DNA of 64,000 nucleotides from Cryobacterium sp. CG_9.6. GTDB lineage: Bacteria > Actinomycetota > Actinomycetes > Actinomycetales > Microbacteriaceae. The notes under the pieces are model-generated. The model was not told the DNA's origin. It searched no databases and saw only the letters and a program-made list of their open reading frames with translations. Shown piece by piece: positions 1 to 8,152 of this stretch (within the stretch, counting starts at the first letter, position 1; each line of letters begins with the position of its first letter). The position numbers were made by a program, and so were the translations under genes. The stretch is taken from NCBI RefSeq assembly GCF_029893365.1, contig NZ_JARXUZ010000001.1, positions 1,426,001-1,490,000 on the forward strand. Reading direction: 5' to 3'.

Positions 1-198
1 GATCGCTACCTCAACCTCGACAGCGGGGGAAGTTACTCACTGCAGAGCGTGGCGGCCTTCGATACGGCTGTTGGCCTGGCCGCCGAGCTCGGGTTCACCG
101 ATGTTTTGACTCACTGGCCACGCGCGGACGGTATCTATGCCGGGAACCGCGGCGTGCTTGACGCTGTCGCTGCCGGGTTGCCCGCCCGAACTTCCTAA
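1..198 (+). CDS. C-terminal end of a probable LLM-class flavin-dependent oxidoreductase (partial)
   Basis: The window opens inside a gene, and only its last 66 codons (frame 1, stop TAA) are visible. The tail carries an LGFTDVLTHWPR segment followed by YAGNRGVLD. That pattern resembles the end of luciferase-like FMN/F420-dependent monooxygenases, where a helix leads to an H-W-P-R strand near the C-terminus. The substrate cannot be inferred, and the catalytic domain lies outside the window. Alternative: another TIM-barrel enzyme with a similar end. Confidence 0.5.
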   Translation, partial: DRYLNLDSGGSYSLQSVAAFDTAVGLAAELGFTDVLTHWPRADGIYAGNRGVLDAVAAGLPARTS

Positions 199-237
199 CC
201 GGAAACGCGAAATACCGTGCCAGTTGCGGTGATTGTC

Positions 238-243
238 TAGGCT
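238..243 (+). promoter_or_regulatory. -10 hexamer TAGGCT, leaderless start of the AI-2E-family gene
   Basis: TAGGCT fits the actinobacterial TANNNT -10 pattern and ends 6 nt before the ATG at 250. No ribosome-binding site fits in between, so transcription probably begins at or next to the start codon. The -35 region is not recognisable. Confidence 0.5.
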
Positions 244-249
244 GGTGCC

Positions 250-1383
250 ATGCGAGAACTCGACGCCCCCACCCAGACGCCTCCCCGCACCCCGCTGACC
301 GACCGGCTCGGCTGGCTGGGCCTTCGGAGCGGCCAGATTCTGCTTGTGATCGCATTTGCGGCTGTGGTTATTTTTGGGCTTGTGCAGCTGAAGCTCGTCG
401 TCATCCCGGTTCTCATTGCCATCATTCTCGCGTCGGCGCTCAGTCCCGTCGTGGGGTGGCTTCGTCGACGTGGCATGCCGGCACTTCTCGCCACCTGGAC
501 CACCCTGCTCACGAGCATTGCGGCGTTCGGTGGAATCATCACCCTGATTGTTTTTGCTGTGCGAGGTCAGTGGGATGAATTGTTCACCTCCGCTGCGGAG
601 GGAATCGACACCCTGCAGGTCTTCCTACTGCAGGGACCCCTCGGCATCGATGAGCAGCAGATTGAAGACGTGCGTTCAGCGGCGGTGGACTTTGTCACAA
701 GCAGTCAGTTTGGAACGGGTGCTCTGGCTGGGGCCTCCGTGGTTGCCGAGCTTCTCACCGGTACCGTGCTGTTGCTCGTCATTCTGTTCTTCTTCCTGAA
801 GGACGGCGAACGCATCTGGAATTTCTTCCTGCTTCCGTTTGCCGGGGTGCGCCTCGCCCGTGGACGTCGGATTGGAACCACTGCTCGCGGCGTGCTCGGG
901 GGGTATGTTCGCGGGACGGCCATCGTGGCACTCGTCGATGCGTCAGCGATTGGAATCGGCCTGGCAGTGCTGCAGGTTCCCCTCGCTCTTCCCCTGGCCG
1001 TGATTGTGTTCCTCGGGTCCTTCATTCCCCTGATCGGTGCCACTGCCGCCGGTATTCTTGCGGCTCTCGTGGCTCTCGTGGCCAACGGCCCCGTTGTCGC
1101 ACTCATTGTGATCATCATCGTGATCGCCGTCAATCAGTTGGAAGGTAACTTTCTGCAGCCCGTGGTGATGGCGCAGAACCTGAAGCTGCACCCGCTGGTC
1201 ATTCTGTTCGCGCTGACTGCAGGGACGATTCTCGGGGGAATCGTTGGTGCGGTCCTGTCCGTACCGATCGCTGCTGTGACCTGGGCGATCGCCAAAACCT
1301 GGAACGAGCCGGCTGCACTGCCGCCGGAGGCACCCGTGCCGCCAGCGTCTCGCCCCTTGGCTCGTCGTCAGCGCCGACGCTGA
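250..1383 (+). CDS. AI-2E family transporter (PerM/YdiK-like membrane protein)
   Basis: 377-residue polytopic membrane protein. Paired hydrophobic helices lie near residues 28-75, followed by a soluble segment (about 100-160), more helices, and the family's conserved C-terminal part with NQLEGNFLQP near residue 296. The tail after about 360 is Pro/Arg-rich and cytoplasmic-looking. The family exports small molecules or sodium/protons, and autoinducer-2 export is shown for only a few members, so no substrate is claimed. The start is supported by the TAGGCT box six bases upstream. The gene is convergent with the small zinc-ribbon gene, 9 bp away. Confidence 0.88.
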   Translation: MRELDAPTQTPPRTPLTDRLGWLGLRSGQILLVIAFAAVVIFGLVQLKLVVIPVLIAIILASALSPVVGWLRRRGMPALLATWTTLLTSIAAFGGIITLIVFAVRGQWDELFTSAAEGIDTLQVFLLQGPLGIDEQQIEDVRSAAVDFVTSSQFGTGALAGASVVAELLTGTVLLLVILFFFLKDGERIWNFFLLPFAGVRLARGRRIGTTARGVLGGYVRGTAIVALVDASAIGIGLAVLQVPLALPLAVIVFLGSFIPLIGATAAGILAALVALVANGPVVALIVIIIVIAVNQLEGNFLQPVVMAQNLKLHPLVILFALTAGTILGGIVGAVLSVPIAAVTWAIAKTWNEPAALPPEAPVPPASRPLARRQRRR

Positions 1384-1392
1384 CATCACGGG

Positions 1393-1599
1393 TTACTCGG
1401 TGGGTCGAGTCGCGGAGCGTGGTGGCCGCTTCGAGGTAGCCACCACCGGACCCTGCGCTGCGGGGACCGTCGATTCCGGGAGGATGCTGGTCTGGGCGCA
1501 TCCCGAGCACTTGAGGACGTAGCGGGGGAGACCCGCGCCAAGGGACGGGTTCGGGGCGAGTCGGGCCACGGAACCGCAGTACGGGCAGGTCATATGCAT
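1393..1599 (-). CDS. Small zinc-ribbon protein (hypothetical)
   Basis: 68 residues. Two cysteine pairs, CPYC near residue 5 and CSGC near residue 30, form a likely zinc ribbon, followed by a Ser/Pro/Thr-rich basic tail. The start ATG at 1599 has an AGGAG ribosome site 8 nt upstream. A second ATG two codons later is possible. Longer in-frame upstream starts would overlap the rpsO leader and look non-coding. Function unknown: the ribbon could bind nucleic acid or a protein partner. Confidence 0.6.
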   Translation of the reverse strand: MHMTCPYCGSVARLAPNPSLGAGLPRYVLKCSGCAQTSILPESTVPAAQGPVVATSKRPPRSATRPTE

Positions 1600-1810
1600 C
1601 AGCAAACACTCCTGTGTATTCGTCTTCTTGAGTGAGTATGCCGCGACGGGTGGGTTATGGGTTGCGGGAGAGAAAATGAGTGACGCCCCAGTCCGGGGAA
1701 ATAGCCAAGATCTGCTAAAGTATGTAGGTTGCCGTTTAGCGGCCGCGGACAAAGAGAGCCCAGGCATCCTGCCAAGGGCACCGCGCAGTGAGAGAAAGGG
1801 GATCCCATCT

Positions 1811-2080
1811 ATGGCACTCGAAGCCAATGCAAAGAAGGCGATCATCGAAAAGTACGCTACCCACCCAGGTGACACAGGGTCCCCCGAAGTTCAGATTGCT
1901 ATGCTCACGCAGCGCATTCTTGACCTGACGGAGCACCTGAAAGAGCACAAGCACGACCACCACTCGCGTCGTGGCCTGCTCCTCATGGTTGGTCAGCGTC
2001 GTCGACTGCTCGGTTACCTGTCCGATATCGACATCACTCGATACCGCACACTGATCGGCAGCCTCGGCCTTCGTCGCTAG
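1811..2080 (+). CDS. rpsO: 30S ribosomal protein S15
   Basis: 89 residues, the usual length for bacterial S15, which binds the central domain of 16S rRNA (with S6/S18) early in small-subunit assembly. It shows the family's [11 protein letters not shown] segment near residue 18, an [12 protein letters not shown] segment near residue 45 and the ending [25 protein letters not shown] ribosome site precedes the ATG. In many bacteria pnp follows directly. Here an APC permease and an LLM enzyme lie between, and rpsO has its own terminator. Confidence 0.97.
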   Translation: MALEANAKKAIIEKYATHPGDTGSPEVQIAMLTQRILDLTEHLKEHKHDHHSRRGLLLMVGQRRRLLGYLSDIDITRYRTLIGSLGLRR

Positions 2081-2156
2081 TTTCGCTTGAGTAGTCAGTG
2101 ACTACTCAGCGCTAGCTGAACGAAGCTTTGCGTTGATACCGCGAACTTCTTACACA

Positions 2157-2188
2157 ACGGGTCGTCACCTTCGCTGGTGGCGGCCCGT
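2157..2188 (+). terminator. Rho-independent-type terminator after rpsO
   Basis: A GC-rich stem, ACGGGTCGTCACC paired with GGTGGCGGCCCGT around a 6-nt loop (two internal mismatches), is followed by a T/G-rich run. It lies 77 nt after the rpsO stop. Confidence 0.75.
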
Positions 2189-2304
2189 TCTGTGTGTTCG
2201 CGGCTGCTGACGAATGGTCTGCGCTGGACACAAACCACCTGGGTGGGTTCCTTCGATGACTAGCATGAATACGTAGAACCCAACGAAACGGACGACATTA
2301 GATT

Positions 2305-3837
2305 ATGAGCCTCTGGCGCACCAAGAGTATTGAAGACTCCATCGCAGATTCTCTTGAGAAGGGCCATAGCCTCAAACGCACTCTGGGCACCTGGGACCTC
2401 ATGATCATGGGTGTTGCCGTGGCGGTCGGTGCCGGCATCTTCTCCGTGGGTGCAAAAGCAGCAGGGAGCTATGCCGGTCCGTCAGTGACCCTGGCGTTCC
2501 TGCTCGCCGCTTTCACCTGTGCCCTCGCGATCATGTGTTACGCGGAGTTCGCGTCGGCTGTGCCGGTGGCCGGGTCGGCGTACACGTTCACCTACGCCAC
2601 GCTGGGAGAGCTTCTCGCCTGGATCATCGGCTGGGACCTGATCCTGGAAATGCTCACCGCTGCCGCCGTGATCGCCAAGTACTGGGGTATCTACCTGAGC
2701 ACCGTCTTCGATCTGGCCGGGTGGGACATTCCGGCCACCATCAGCGTGCTGGGCCTGGACGTGAGCTGGGGTGCGTTTGTGATCGTTGCCATCTTCACCA
2801 CACTGCTTGTTCTCGGCACCCAGCTCTCTGCTCGGGTGGCCAGCGTTTTCACCATCATCAAGGTTGCCATCGTGGTCTTCGTGATCGTGGTGGGTGCGTT
2901 CTTCGTCAACACCAAAAACTACGCGCCGTTCATCCCCGAGTCCGTCCCCTCGAAGCCGGGGGAGGGTGACGTCTGGATGCAGTCCCTGTTTTCCTTCATG
3001 ACCGGGGCGGCTCCCGCGCAGTACGGCCTCTTCGGCCTCTTGGCCGGCGCCTCGCTCGTGTTCTTTGCCTTCATCGGCTTCGATGTGGTGGCCACCTCGG
3101 CTGAGGAAGTCAAGAATCCACAGAAGACCCTTCCCAAGGGCATTTTCCTCGGCCTCGGTATTGTCACGGTCTTGTACATCGGCGTGAGCCTCGTGCTGAC
3201 CGGAATGGTGCCCTACACCGTGCTCGCCGATGATCCCAATGCTTCCCTGGCCACAGCATTCGTCGCCGTGGGTGCAGGCTGGGCTGCTCAGATCATCTCC
3301 GTGGGTATTCTCGTGGGGTTGACCACCGTGATCATGGTTCTTCTCCTCGGTCTCTCCCGGGTGCTCTTCGCCATGAGCCGCGATGGACTGCTGCCGCGGT
3401 GGCTCAGCGTCACGTCGGAGAAACGTCGCACCCCGGCACGCATTCAGATCATCGCCGGCCTCGTCGTGGCCCTCATTGCCGGCCTGACCGATGTGGGTGT
3501 GCTCGAAGAAATGATTAACATCGGCACTCTGTCCGCTTTCGTGCTCGTGAGCATCGCGGTGGTTGTGCTGCGCAAGAAGCGCCCTGATCTGCCACGAGCG
3601 TTTACGGTTCCGTTCTCGCCCTTCCTGCCTATTTTGTCCGCCGTGCTGTGTGTCTGGCTCATGCTCAACCTCACGACGCTCACCTGGGTGCGGTTCGGTG
3701 TCTGGCTCCTCATCGGTTTTGCCGTGTACTTCCTCTACGGTCGCAGCCACTCGGTGCTCGGGCGCAAGCTACGCGGCCTCGATGCCGACGGTAAGCCCCT
3801 CGCTCCGGTCGAAGCAGCGGAGCCCGTCTCGAAGTAG
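2305..3837 (+). CDS. APC-superfamily amino-acid permease (cationic amino-acid transporter type)
   Basis: 510 residues with about 12-13 hydrophobic helices. The first helix carries GAGIFSVG (near residue 43), the substrate-binding glycine motif of the amino acid-polyamine-organocation family. GFDVVATSAEEVKNPQ (near residue 258) is the conserved segment after helix 6 of the CAT/YfnA-like branch. The likely role is uptake or exchange of an amino acid, with the substrate unknown. No strong ribosome site precedes the ATG. A TAGCAT box at 2260-2265 could drive a short-leader transcript. The gene stands between rpsO and pnp, an unusual position. Confidence 0.88.
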   Translation: MSLWRTKSIEDSIADSLEKGHSLKRTLGTWDLMIMGVAVAVGAGIFSVGAKAAGSYAGPSVTLAFLLAAFTCALAIMCYAEFASAVPVAGSAYTFTYATLGELLAWIIGWDLILEMLTAAAVIAKYWGIYLSTVFDLAGWDIPATISVLGLDVSWGAFVIVAIFTTLLVLGTQLSARVASVFTIIKVAIVVFVIVVGAFFVNTKNYAPFIPESVPSKPGEGDVWMQSLFSFMTGAAPAQYGLFGLLAGASLVFFAFIGFDVVATSAEEVKNPQKTLPKGIFLGLGIVTVLYIGVSLVLTGMVPYTVLADDPNASLATAFVAVGAGWAAQIISVGILVGLTTVIMVLLLGLSRVLFAMSRDGLLPRWLSVTSEKRRTPARIQIIAGLVVALIAGLTDVGVLEEMINIGTLSAFVLVSIAVVVLRKKRPDLPRAFTVPFSPFLPILSAVLCVWLMLNLTTLTWVRFGVWLLIGFAVYFLYGRSHSVLGRKLRGLDADGKPLAPVEAAEPVSK

Positions 3838-3925
3838 GGTCACCGGCGGTGACGGGGAATAGGATCACCATCACCGCCGTTGTGCTGGCTAGACATGGCG
3901 TCGGAGAGAACCTTGGGAGACTGAC

Positions 3926-5089
3926 ATGCAGTTCGGAATTTTTACGGTGGGGGACAGAACCGTCGACCCCACGACGGGCCATGAGCCGACCGAGTCTGAG
4001 CGAATCACCGCCCTCGTCGCGATCGCCAAGAAGGCCGAAGAGGTTGGTCTCGATGTCTTCGCCATTGGCGAGCACCACAATCCGCCGTTCGTGTCGTCGT
4101 CGCAGACGACACTGCTGGGCTATATCGCGGCCATCACCGAGACGCTCATTCTCTCGACGGCCACGACACTGATCACCACGAACGACCCGGTGAAGATTGC
4201 CGAAGACTTCGCCATGCTGCAGCACCTCTCTGGTGGCCGTGTTGACCTCACGCTGGGTCGGGGCAACACCGGCCCCGTCTACCCGTGGTTTGGTCAGGAC
4301 ATTCGGCAGGGAATTCCCTTGGCGCTCGAGAACTACGCCCTGCTGCGTCGTCTCTGGCGCGAGGAATACGTGGACTGGGAAGGCCAGTTCCGCACGCCGC
4401 TGCAGGGCTTTCAGTCCACCCCTCGTCCGCTCGACGGGATCGCACCCTTCGTCTGGCACGGCAGCATCCGCAGTCCGGAAATTGCCGAGCAGGCCGCGTA
4501 CTACGGGGATGGCTTCTTCGCCAACAACATCTTCTGGCCCAAAGAGCACTATATGAAACTCATTAGCTACTACCGTGCTCGCTTCGAGCACTACGGCCAC
4601 GGACTTGCCTCCGAGGCGATTGTGGGTCTCGGCGGTCAGGCATTCATGCGCACAAAGTCTCAGGACGCGGTCAGCGAGTTCCGTCCGTACTTCAACAGCG
4701 CGCCGGTCTATGGTCACGGCCCGAGCCTCGAGGACTTCACCGAACAGACGCCGCTCACGGTGGGCAGTCCCCAGCAGGTCATCGACCGCTACGCCGGCAT
4801 GCGCGATCACTTCGGTGATTACCAGCGCCAGCTCTTTCTCGTCGACCACGCCGGTCTGCCGCTGAAGACCGTGCTCGAACAGCTGGACATCCTCGGTGAG
4901 GAGGTCGTGCCCGTTCTGCGCAAGGAACTCGCAAAGAACCGCCCCGCACATGTTCCCGAGGCTCCGACCCATGCGTCACTCAAGCTGGCGGCCGAGCGCG
5001 CCGCCCGTCGTGAGCTTCTCGGAACAGATGCGTCGGCACTCGGCGGCACCGCGGCATCCGCTCTGGGGGATCTCGCGCAGAGCGCCTGA
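3926..5089 (+). CDS. LLM-class flavin-dependent oxidoreductase
   Basis: 387 residues of the luciferase-like TIM-barrel family, probably FMN- or F420-dependent. Visible features are the N-terminal strand MQFGIFTVGDR, GLDVFAIGEHHNPPF (near residue 40), AMLQHLSGGRVDLTLGRGN (near 95) and AAYYGDGFFANN (near 190), all typical of this class. The tail after about residue 340 is Ala-rich and variable. A GGGAG ribosome site lies just before the ATG. The substrate is unknown: relatives include alkane monooxygenase-like and putative FMN reductase-type proteins. It lies upstream of pnp but is separated from it by a 212-bp leader. Confidence 0.87.
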   Translation: MQFGIFTVGDRTVDPTTGHEPTESERITALVAIAKKAEEVGLDVFAIGEHHNPPFVSSSQTTLLGYIAAITETLILSTATTLITTNDPVKIAEDFAMLQHLSGGRVDLTLGRGNTGPVYPWFGQDIRQGIPLALENYALLRRLWREEYVDWEGQFRTPLQGFQSTPRPLDGIAPFVWHGSIRSPEIAEQAAYYGDGFFANNIFWPKEHYMKLISYYRARFEHYGHGLASEAIVGLGGQAFMRTKSQDAVSEFRPYFNSAPVYGHGPSLEDFTEQTPLTVGSPQQVIDRYAGMRDHFGDYQRQLFLVDHAGLPLKTVLEQLDILGEEVVPVLRKELAKNRPAHVPEAPTHASLKLAAERAARRELLGTDASALGGTAASALGDLAQSA

Positions 5090-5142
5090 ACCGCGTCTCG
5101 GAACGTGGGTTTAGGCTTACCGGCGGTTTCTGACGCGTCTGT

Positions 5143-5178
5143 TAGACTCGTGTCGGTCAATCTTTGTATTGACCGACA
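5143..5178 (+). promoter_or_regulatory. pnp promoter -10 box and 5'-leader hairpin
   Basis: TAGACT at 5143-5148 is a good -10 hexamer. Directly after it, TGTCGGTCAAT (5151-5161) and its exact complement ATTGACCGACA (5168-5178) form a perfect 11-bp stem with a 6-nt loop. The hairpin would sit at the very 5' end of the pnp mRNA, about 125 nt before the ATG. In E. coli and Streptomyces a leader hairpin of pnp is cut by RNase III and allows PNPase to regulate its own message. The same role here is inference. Confidence 0.6.
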
Positions 5179-5301
5179 CATGGAGCGGTTCACTAGACGT
5201 CGTCTGCGAATCCCGCTCCCGGTCCAACTCGCCTGTCACACGGGCACGCGAGCCTTCGTCGCCAGCATGGCGAGAAGCAACACAAAGGAGAGAACCCCCA
5301 C

Positions 5302-7590
5302 ATGGAGGGTCCAGAAATCACGTTCGCCGAAACCGTTATCGATAACGGCAAGTACGGCAAGCGCACCATCCGTTTCGAAACCGGGCGTCTTGCCCAGCAG
5401 GCGCAGGGTTCTGCCGCCGCATATATTGACGAAGAGACAATGCTGCTCTCCGCCACGAGTGTGAGCAAGCAGCCGAAGGATAACTTCGACTTCTTCCCGC
5501 TCACCATTGACGTAGAAGAGCGTATGTACGCCGCGGGTCGTATCCCGGGCAGCTTCTTCCGCCGCGAAGGTCGTCCCTCGACCGACGCCATCCTCACCTG
5601 CCGTCTGATCGACCGGCCGTTGCGCCCGTCGTTCGTCGACGGTCTGCGTAACGAGATCCAAGTTGTCATCACGGTTCTGGCCATCGAGCCCGACGAACTG
5701 TACGACGTGCTGGCAATCAACGCTGCGTCCATGTCGACCCAGCTTGCGGGTCTTCCCTTCTCCGGTCCGATCGGTGGCGTTCGCGTCGCCCTCGTTCCCG
5801 ACGAGAACGGTGGCGGTCAGTGGGTTGCCTTCCCGAAGCACTCGCAGCTCGATGACGCCGTCTTCAGCATGGTCGTTGCCGGCCGTGTGGTGACGGATGC
5901 CAGTGGTGCGCAGGACGTCGCGATCATGATGATCGAGGCCGAAGCTACCGATGCTGCGTGGAACCTCATCAAGGGCGGCGCCATTGCGCCGAACGAAGAG
6001 GTCGTTGCCCAGGGCATCGAGGCGTCCAAGCCGTTCATCAAGCAGCTCGTCGCCGCTCAGCAGGAAGTCGCCGACAAGGCGGCCAAGCCCACGGCCGACT
6101 TTGCACTGTTCCCGCCCTACCAGCCGGCCACGTACGACGCCGTTGCTGCTGTTGCCTATGACGAGCTCAAGAACGTCTACGCGATCGCCGACAAGGTTGA
6201 GCGTCAGAACGCTGACGACGCACTCAAGGCCACCGTCAAGGCCGCCGTTGCCGCCAAGGTTGAGGCCGGAGAGCTCGACGCCAGCGCCAACAACCAGGTC
6301 AACGCTGCATACAAGTCCGTCACCAAGCTTGTTGTTCGCTCGCGCGTGCTCAACGAGGGCATTCGCATCGACGGTCGTGGACTGGCAGACATCCGTCCGC
6401 TCGACGCCGAGGTTGCGGTTATTCCCCGTGTTCACGGTTCGGCGATCTTCCAGCGCGGTGAGACTCAGATTCTCGGCGTGACCACGCTGAACATGCTGAA
6501 GCTCGAGCAGTCCATTGACTCGCTCAACCCGGTCACCAAGAAGCGCTACATGCACAACTACAACTTCCCGCCCTACTCGACCGGTGAAACCGGCCGCGTG
6601 GGAACGCCGAAGCGCCGCGAGATCGGCCACGGAGCGCTCGCTGAGCGCGCCCTGGTTCCCGTGCTGCCCACGCGTGAGGAATTCCCCTACGCCATCCGTC
6701 AGGTATCCGAGGCGCTCAGCTCCAACGGTTCCACGTCGATGGGTTCTGTCTGCGCCTCGACTCTGTCGCTGCTGAACGCCGGAGTGCCGCTGCGCGCTCC
6801 CGTTGCCGGTATCGCCATGGGCCTGATCAGCGACACCGTTGACGGCAAGACCCGTTACGCGGCCCTAACTGACATCCTCGGAGCCGAAGACGCCCTGGGC
6901 GACATGGACTTCAAGGTTGCCGGAACGAGTGAGTTCATCACGGCTATCCAGCTCGACACCAAGCTCGACGGCATTCCCGCGTCGGTTCTGGCTGGCGCGC
7001 TGACGCAGGCTCGCGATGCTCGTGCCACGATCCTCTCCGTGCTGAACGCCGCCATCGATGCTCCCGATGAAATGGCACCGACCGCGCCCCGCGTGATCAG
7101 TGTTCAGATCCCGGTAGACAAGATCGGCGAGCTGATCGGCCCGAAGGGCAAGACGATCAACGGCATTCAGGATGAGACCGGCGCCGATATCTCCATCGAA
7201 GAAGACGGCACCGTGTACATCGGTGCTGTCGACGGACCGTCGGCTGAGGCTGCTCGTGCCATGGTCAACTCCATTGCTAACCCCACCAACCCCGAGGTCG
7301 GCGAGCAGTTCCTCGGAACTGTCGTGAAGATTGCTGCGTTTGGCGCCTTCGTTTCGCTGCTTCCGGGCAAGGATGGTCTGCTGCACATCTCTGAGGTGCG
7401 TAAGCTTGCTGGAGGTAAGCGAGTGGAGAACGTCGAAGACGTTCTCGGCGTTGGCCAGAAGGTGCTCGTTCAGATCACCAAGATCGATGATCGTGGCAAG
7501 CTGTCGCTGGCTCCGGTTCTCGAAGAGGGTGCTGACACGGACGGCCGCGATGCGGCATCCGCTGGCTCCGAGGCTTCGGTCGAGGGCTAG
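5302..7590 (+). CDS. pnp: Polyribonucleotide nucleotidyltransferase (PNPase / GpsI)
   Basis: 762 residues. Phosphorolytic 3'-5' exoribonuclease that degrades RNA to nucleoside diphosphates and can add tails in reverse. Domain order matches the family: first RNase PH domain (with FFRREGRPS near residue 92 and RPLRPSF), an all-alpha linker, a second RNase PH domain ([12 protein letters not shown] near 354, then [12 protein letters not shown]), a KH domain ([17 protein letters not shown], from about 605) and an S1 domain ([20 protein letters not shown], from about 671). The start ATG has an AAAGGAGAG ribosome site. The short acidic tail is usual for actinobacteria. Confidence 0.98.
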   Translation: MEGPEITFAETVIDNGKYGKRTIRFETGRLAQQAQGSAAAYIDEETMLLSATSVSKQPKDNFDFFPLTIDVEERMYAAGRIPGSFFRREGRPSTDAILTCRLIDRPLRPSFVDGLRNEIQVVITVLAIEPDELYDVLAINAASMSTQLAGLPFSGPIGGVRVALVPDENGGGQWVAFPKHSQLDDAVFSMVVAGRVVTDASGAQDVAIMMIEAEATDAAWNLIKGGAIAPNEEVVAQGIEASKPFIKQLVAAQQEVADKAAKPTADFALFPPYQPATYDAVAAVAYDELKNVYAIADKVERQNADDALKATVKAAVAAKVEAGELDASANNQVNAAYKSVTKLVVRSRVLNEGIRIDGRGLADIRPLDAEVAVIPRVHGSAIFQRGETQILGVTTLNMLKLEQSIDSLNPVTKKRYMHNYNFPPYSTGETGRVGTPKRREIGHGALAERALVPVLPTREEFPYAIRQVSEALSSNGSTSMGSVCASTLSLLNAGVPLRAPVAGIAMGLISDTVDGKTRYAALTDILGAEDALGDMDFKVAGTSEFITAIQLDTKLDGIPASVLAGALTQARDARATILSVLNAAIDAPDEMAPTAPRVISVQIPVDKIGELIGPKGKTINGIQDETGADISIEEDGTVYIGAVDGPSAEAARAMVNSIANPTNPEVGEQFLGTVVKIAAFGAFVSLLPGKDGLLHISEVRKLAGGKRVENVEDVLGVGQKVLVQITKIDDRGKLSLAPVLEEGADTDGRDAASAGSEASVEG

Positions 7591-7599
7591 GCTCCACAA

Positions 7600-7615
7600 C
7601 TAGGTTCGAACCTAG
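7600..7615. other. 16-bp perfect palindrome after pnp
   Basis: CTAGGTTCGAACCTAG is a perfect inverted repeat ten bases after the pnp stop and 43 bases before the pnp terminator. It is too symmetric and loop-free to be a terminator. It could be a protein-binding site or a chance restriction-like palindrome. No function is assigned. Confidence 0.35.
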
Positions 7616-7657
7616 AGTTCTCCCGATCACCTCTCGCCAGGTCGGTCGGGTAGACGG

Positions 7658-7691
7658 AAGGCCCGCACTGCTTCGGCAGGGCGGGCCTTTT
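7658..7691 (+). terminator. Terminator of pnp
   Basis: A long stem opens with AAGGCCCGC, pairs with GCGGGCCTT, has a TTCG tetraloop flanked by GC/GC pairs and ends in TTTT. A strong intrinsic terminator. Confidence 0.9.
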
Positions 7692-7743
7692 GCGTGCGTG
7701 CCGCTGGTGACGGCATCTACTTGAAGGAATTGTAAGTTAACGA

Positions 7744-7749
7744 TATACT
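7744..7749 (+). promoter_or_regulatory. -10 hexamer TATACT, leaderless start of the ArsR gene
   Basis: TATACT ends 6 nt before the GTG at 7756. The surrounding TAAGTTAACGATATACTC is AT-rich for this genome and may also hold the regulator's own binding site. Confidence 0.55.
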
Positions 7750-7755
7750 CAGATT

Positions 7756-8097
7756 GTGCTGAGTCAAGGTCTTCCCGCTGCCCAATTGAAGGCCGACCTG
7801 TTCAAATCGCTCGGGCATCCGCTGCGTGTTCAGGTTCTGGAGCAACTCGCCGTCGGTGAACGCTCGGTGGGGAGTCTCGCCGAGGCCCTCGGGTGCGAGC
7901 TCTCCAATCTGTCCCAGCAACTGGCCGTGCTGCGTCGCGCGGGAGTTGTGGTGACCAGGCGTGAGGGCAACACCATCTACTACGCGCTGCGTGACGCGGG
8001 CACGGTGGAGCTTCTTGCCGCCGCCAAGCGGATGCTGCTCTCCAATCTCACTGACTCGCATGCGCTGTTGCGCACCATGGAGCAAGACACGCAGTAG
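7756..8097 (+). CDS. ArsR/SmtB-family winged-helix regulator
   Basis: 113 residues. Helix-turn-helix core: KSLGHPLRVQVLEQL (near residue 15), ELSNLSQQLAVLRRAGVV (recognition helix near 48) and a beta-wing RREGNTIYYAL (near 69). The classical ELCVCDL metal motif is absent (GERSVGSLAEAL instead), and no Cys pair is seen besides a single C in GCELSN, so this may sense a non-metal signal such as a redox or sulfur state. It starts with GTG, supported by the -10 box. It is convergent with the flavoprotein disulfide reductase at 8153, a plausible functional partner. Confidence 0.85.
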   Translation: MLSQGLPAAQLKADLFKSLGHPLRVQVLEQLAVGERSVGSLAEALGCELSNLSQQLAVLRRAGVVVTRREGNTIYYALRDAGTVELLAAAKRMLLSNLTDSHALLRTMEQDTQ

Positions 8098-8152
8098 CTC
8101 GCGGTCGAGAGCTTCCTGCTCGGACTGTTGCGGGGGAGTTCGGCCCGTGGTT

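Noticed and set aside
2482..3750. A 422-codon leftward open frame inside the APC permease gene
   Set aside because: Shadow of the permease codons; the product is a His/Glu/Asp-rich string with no domain.
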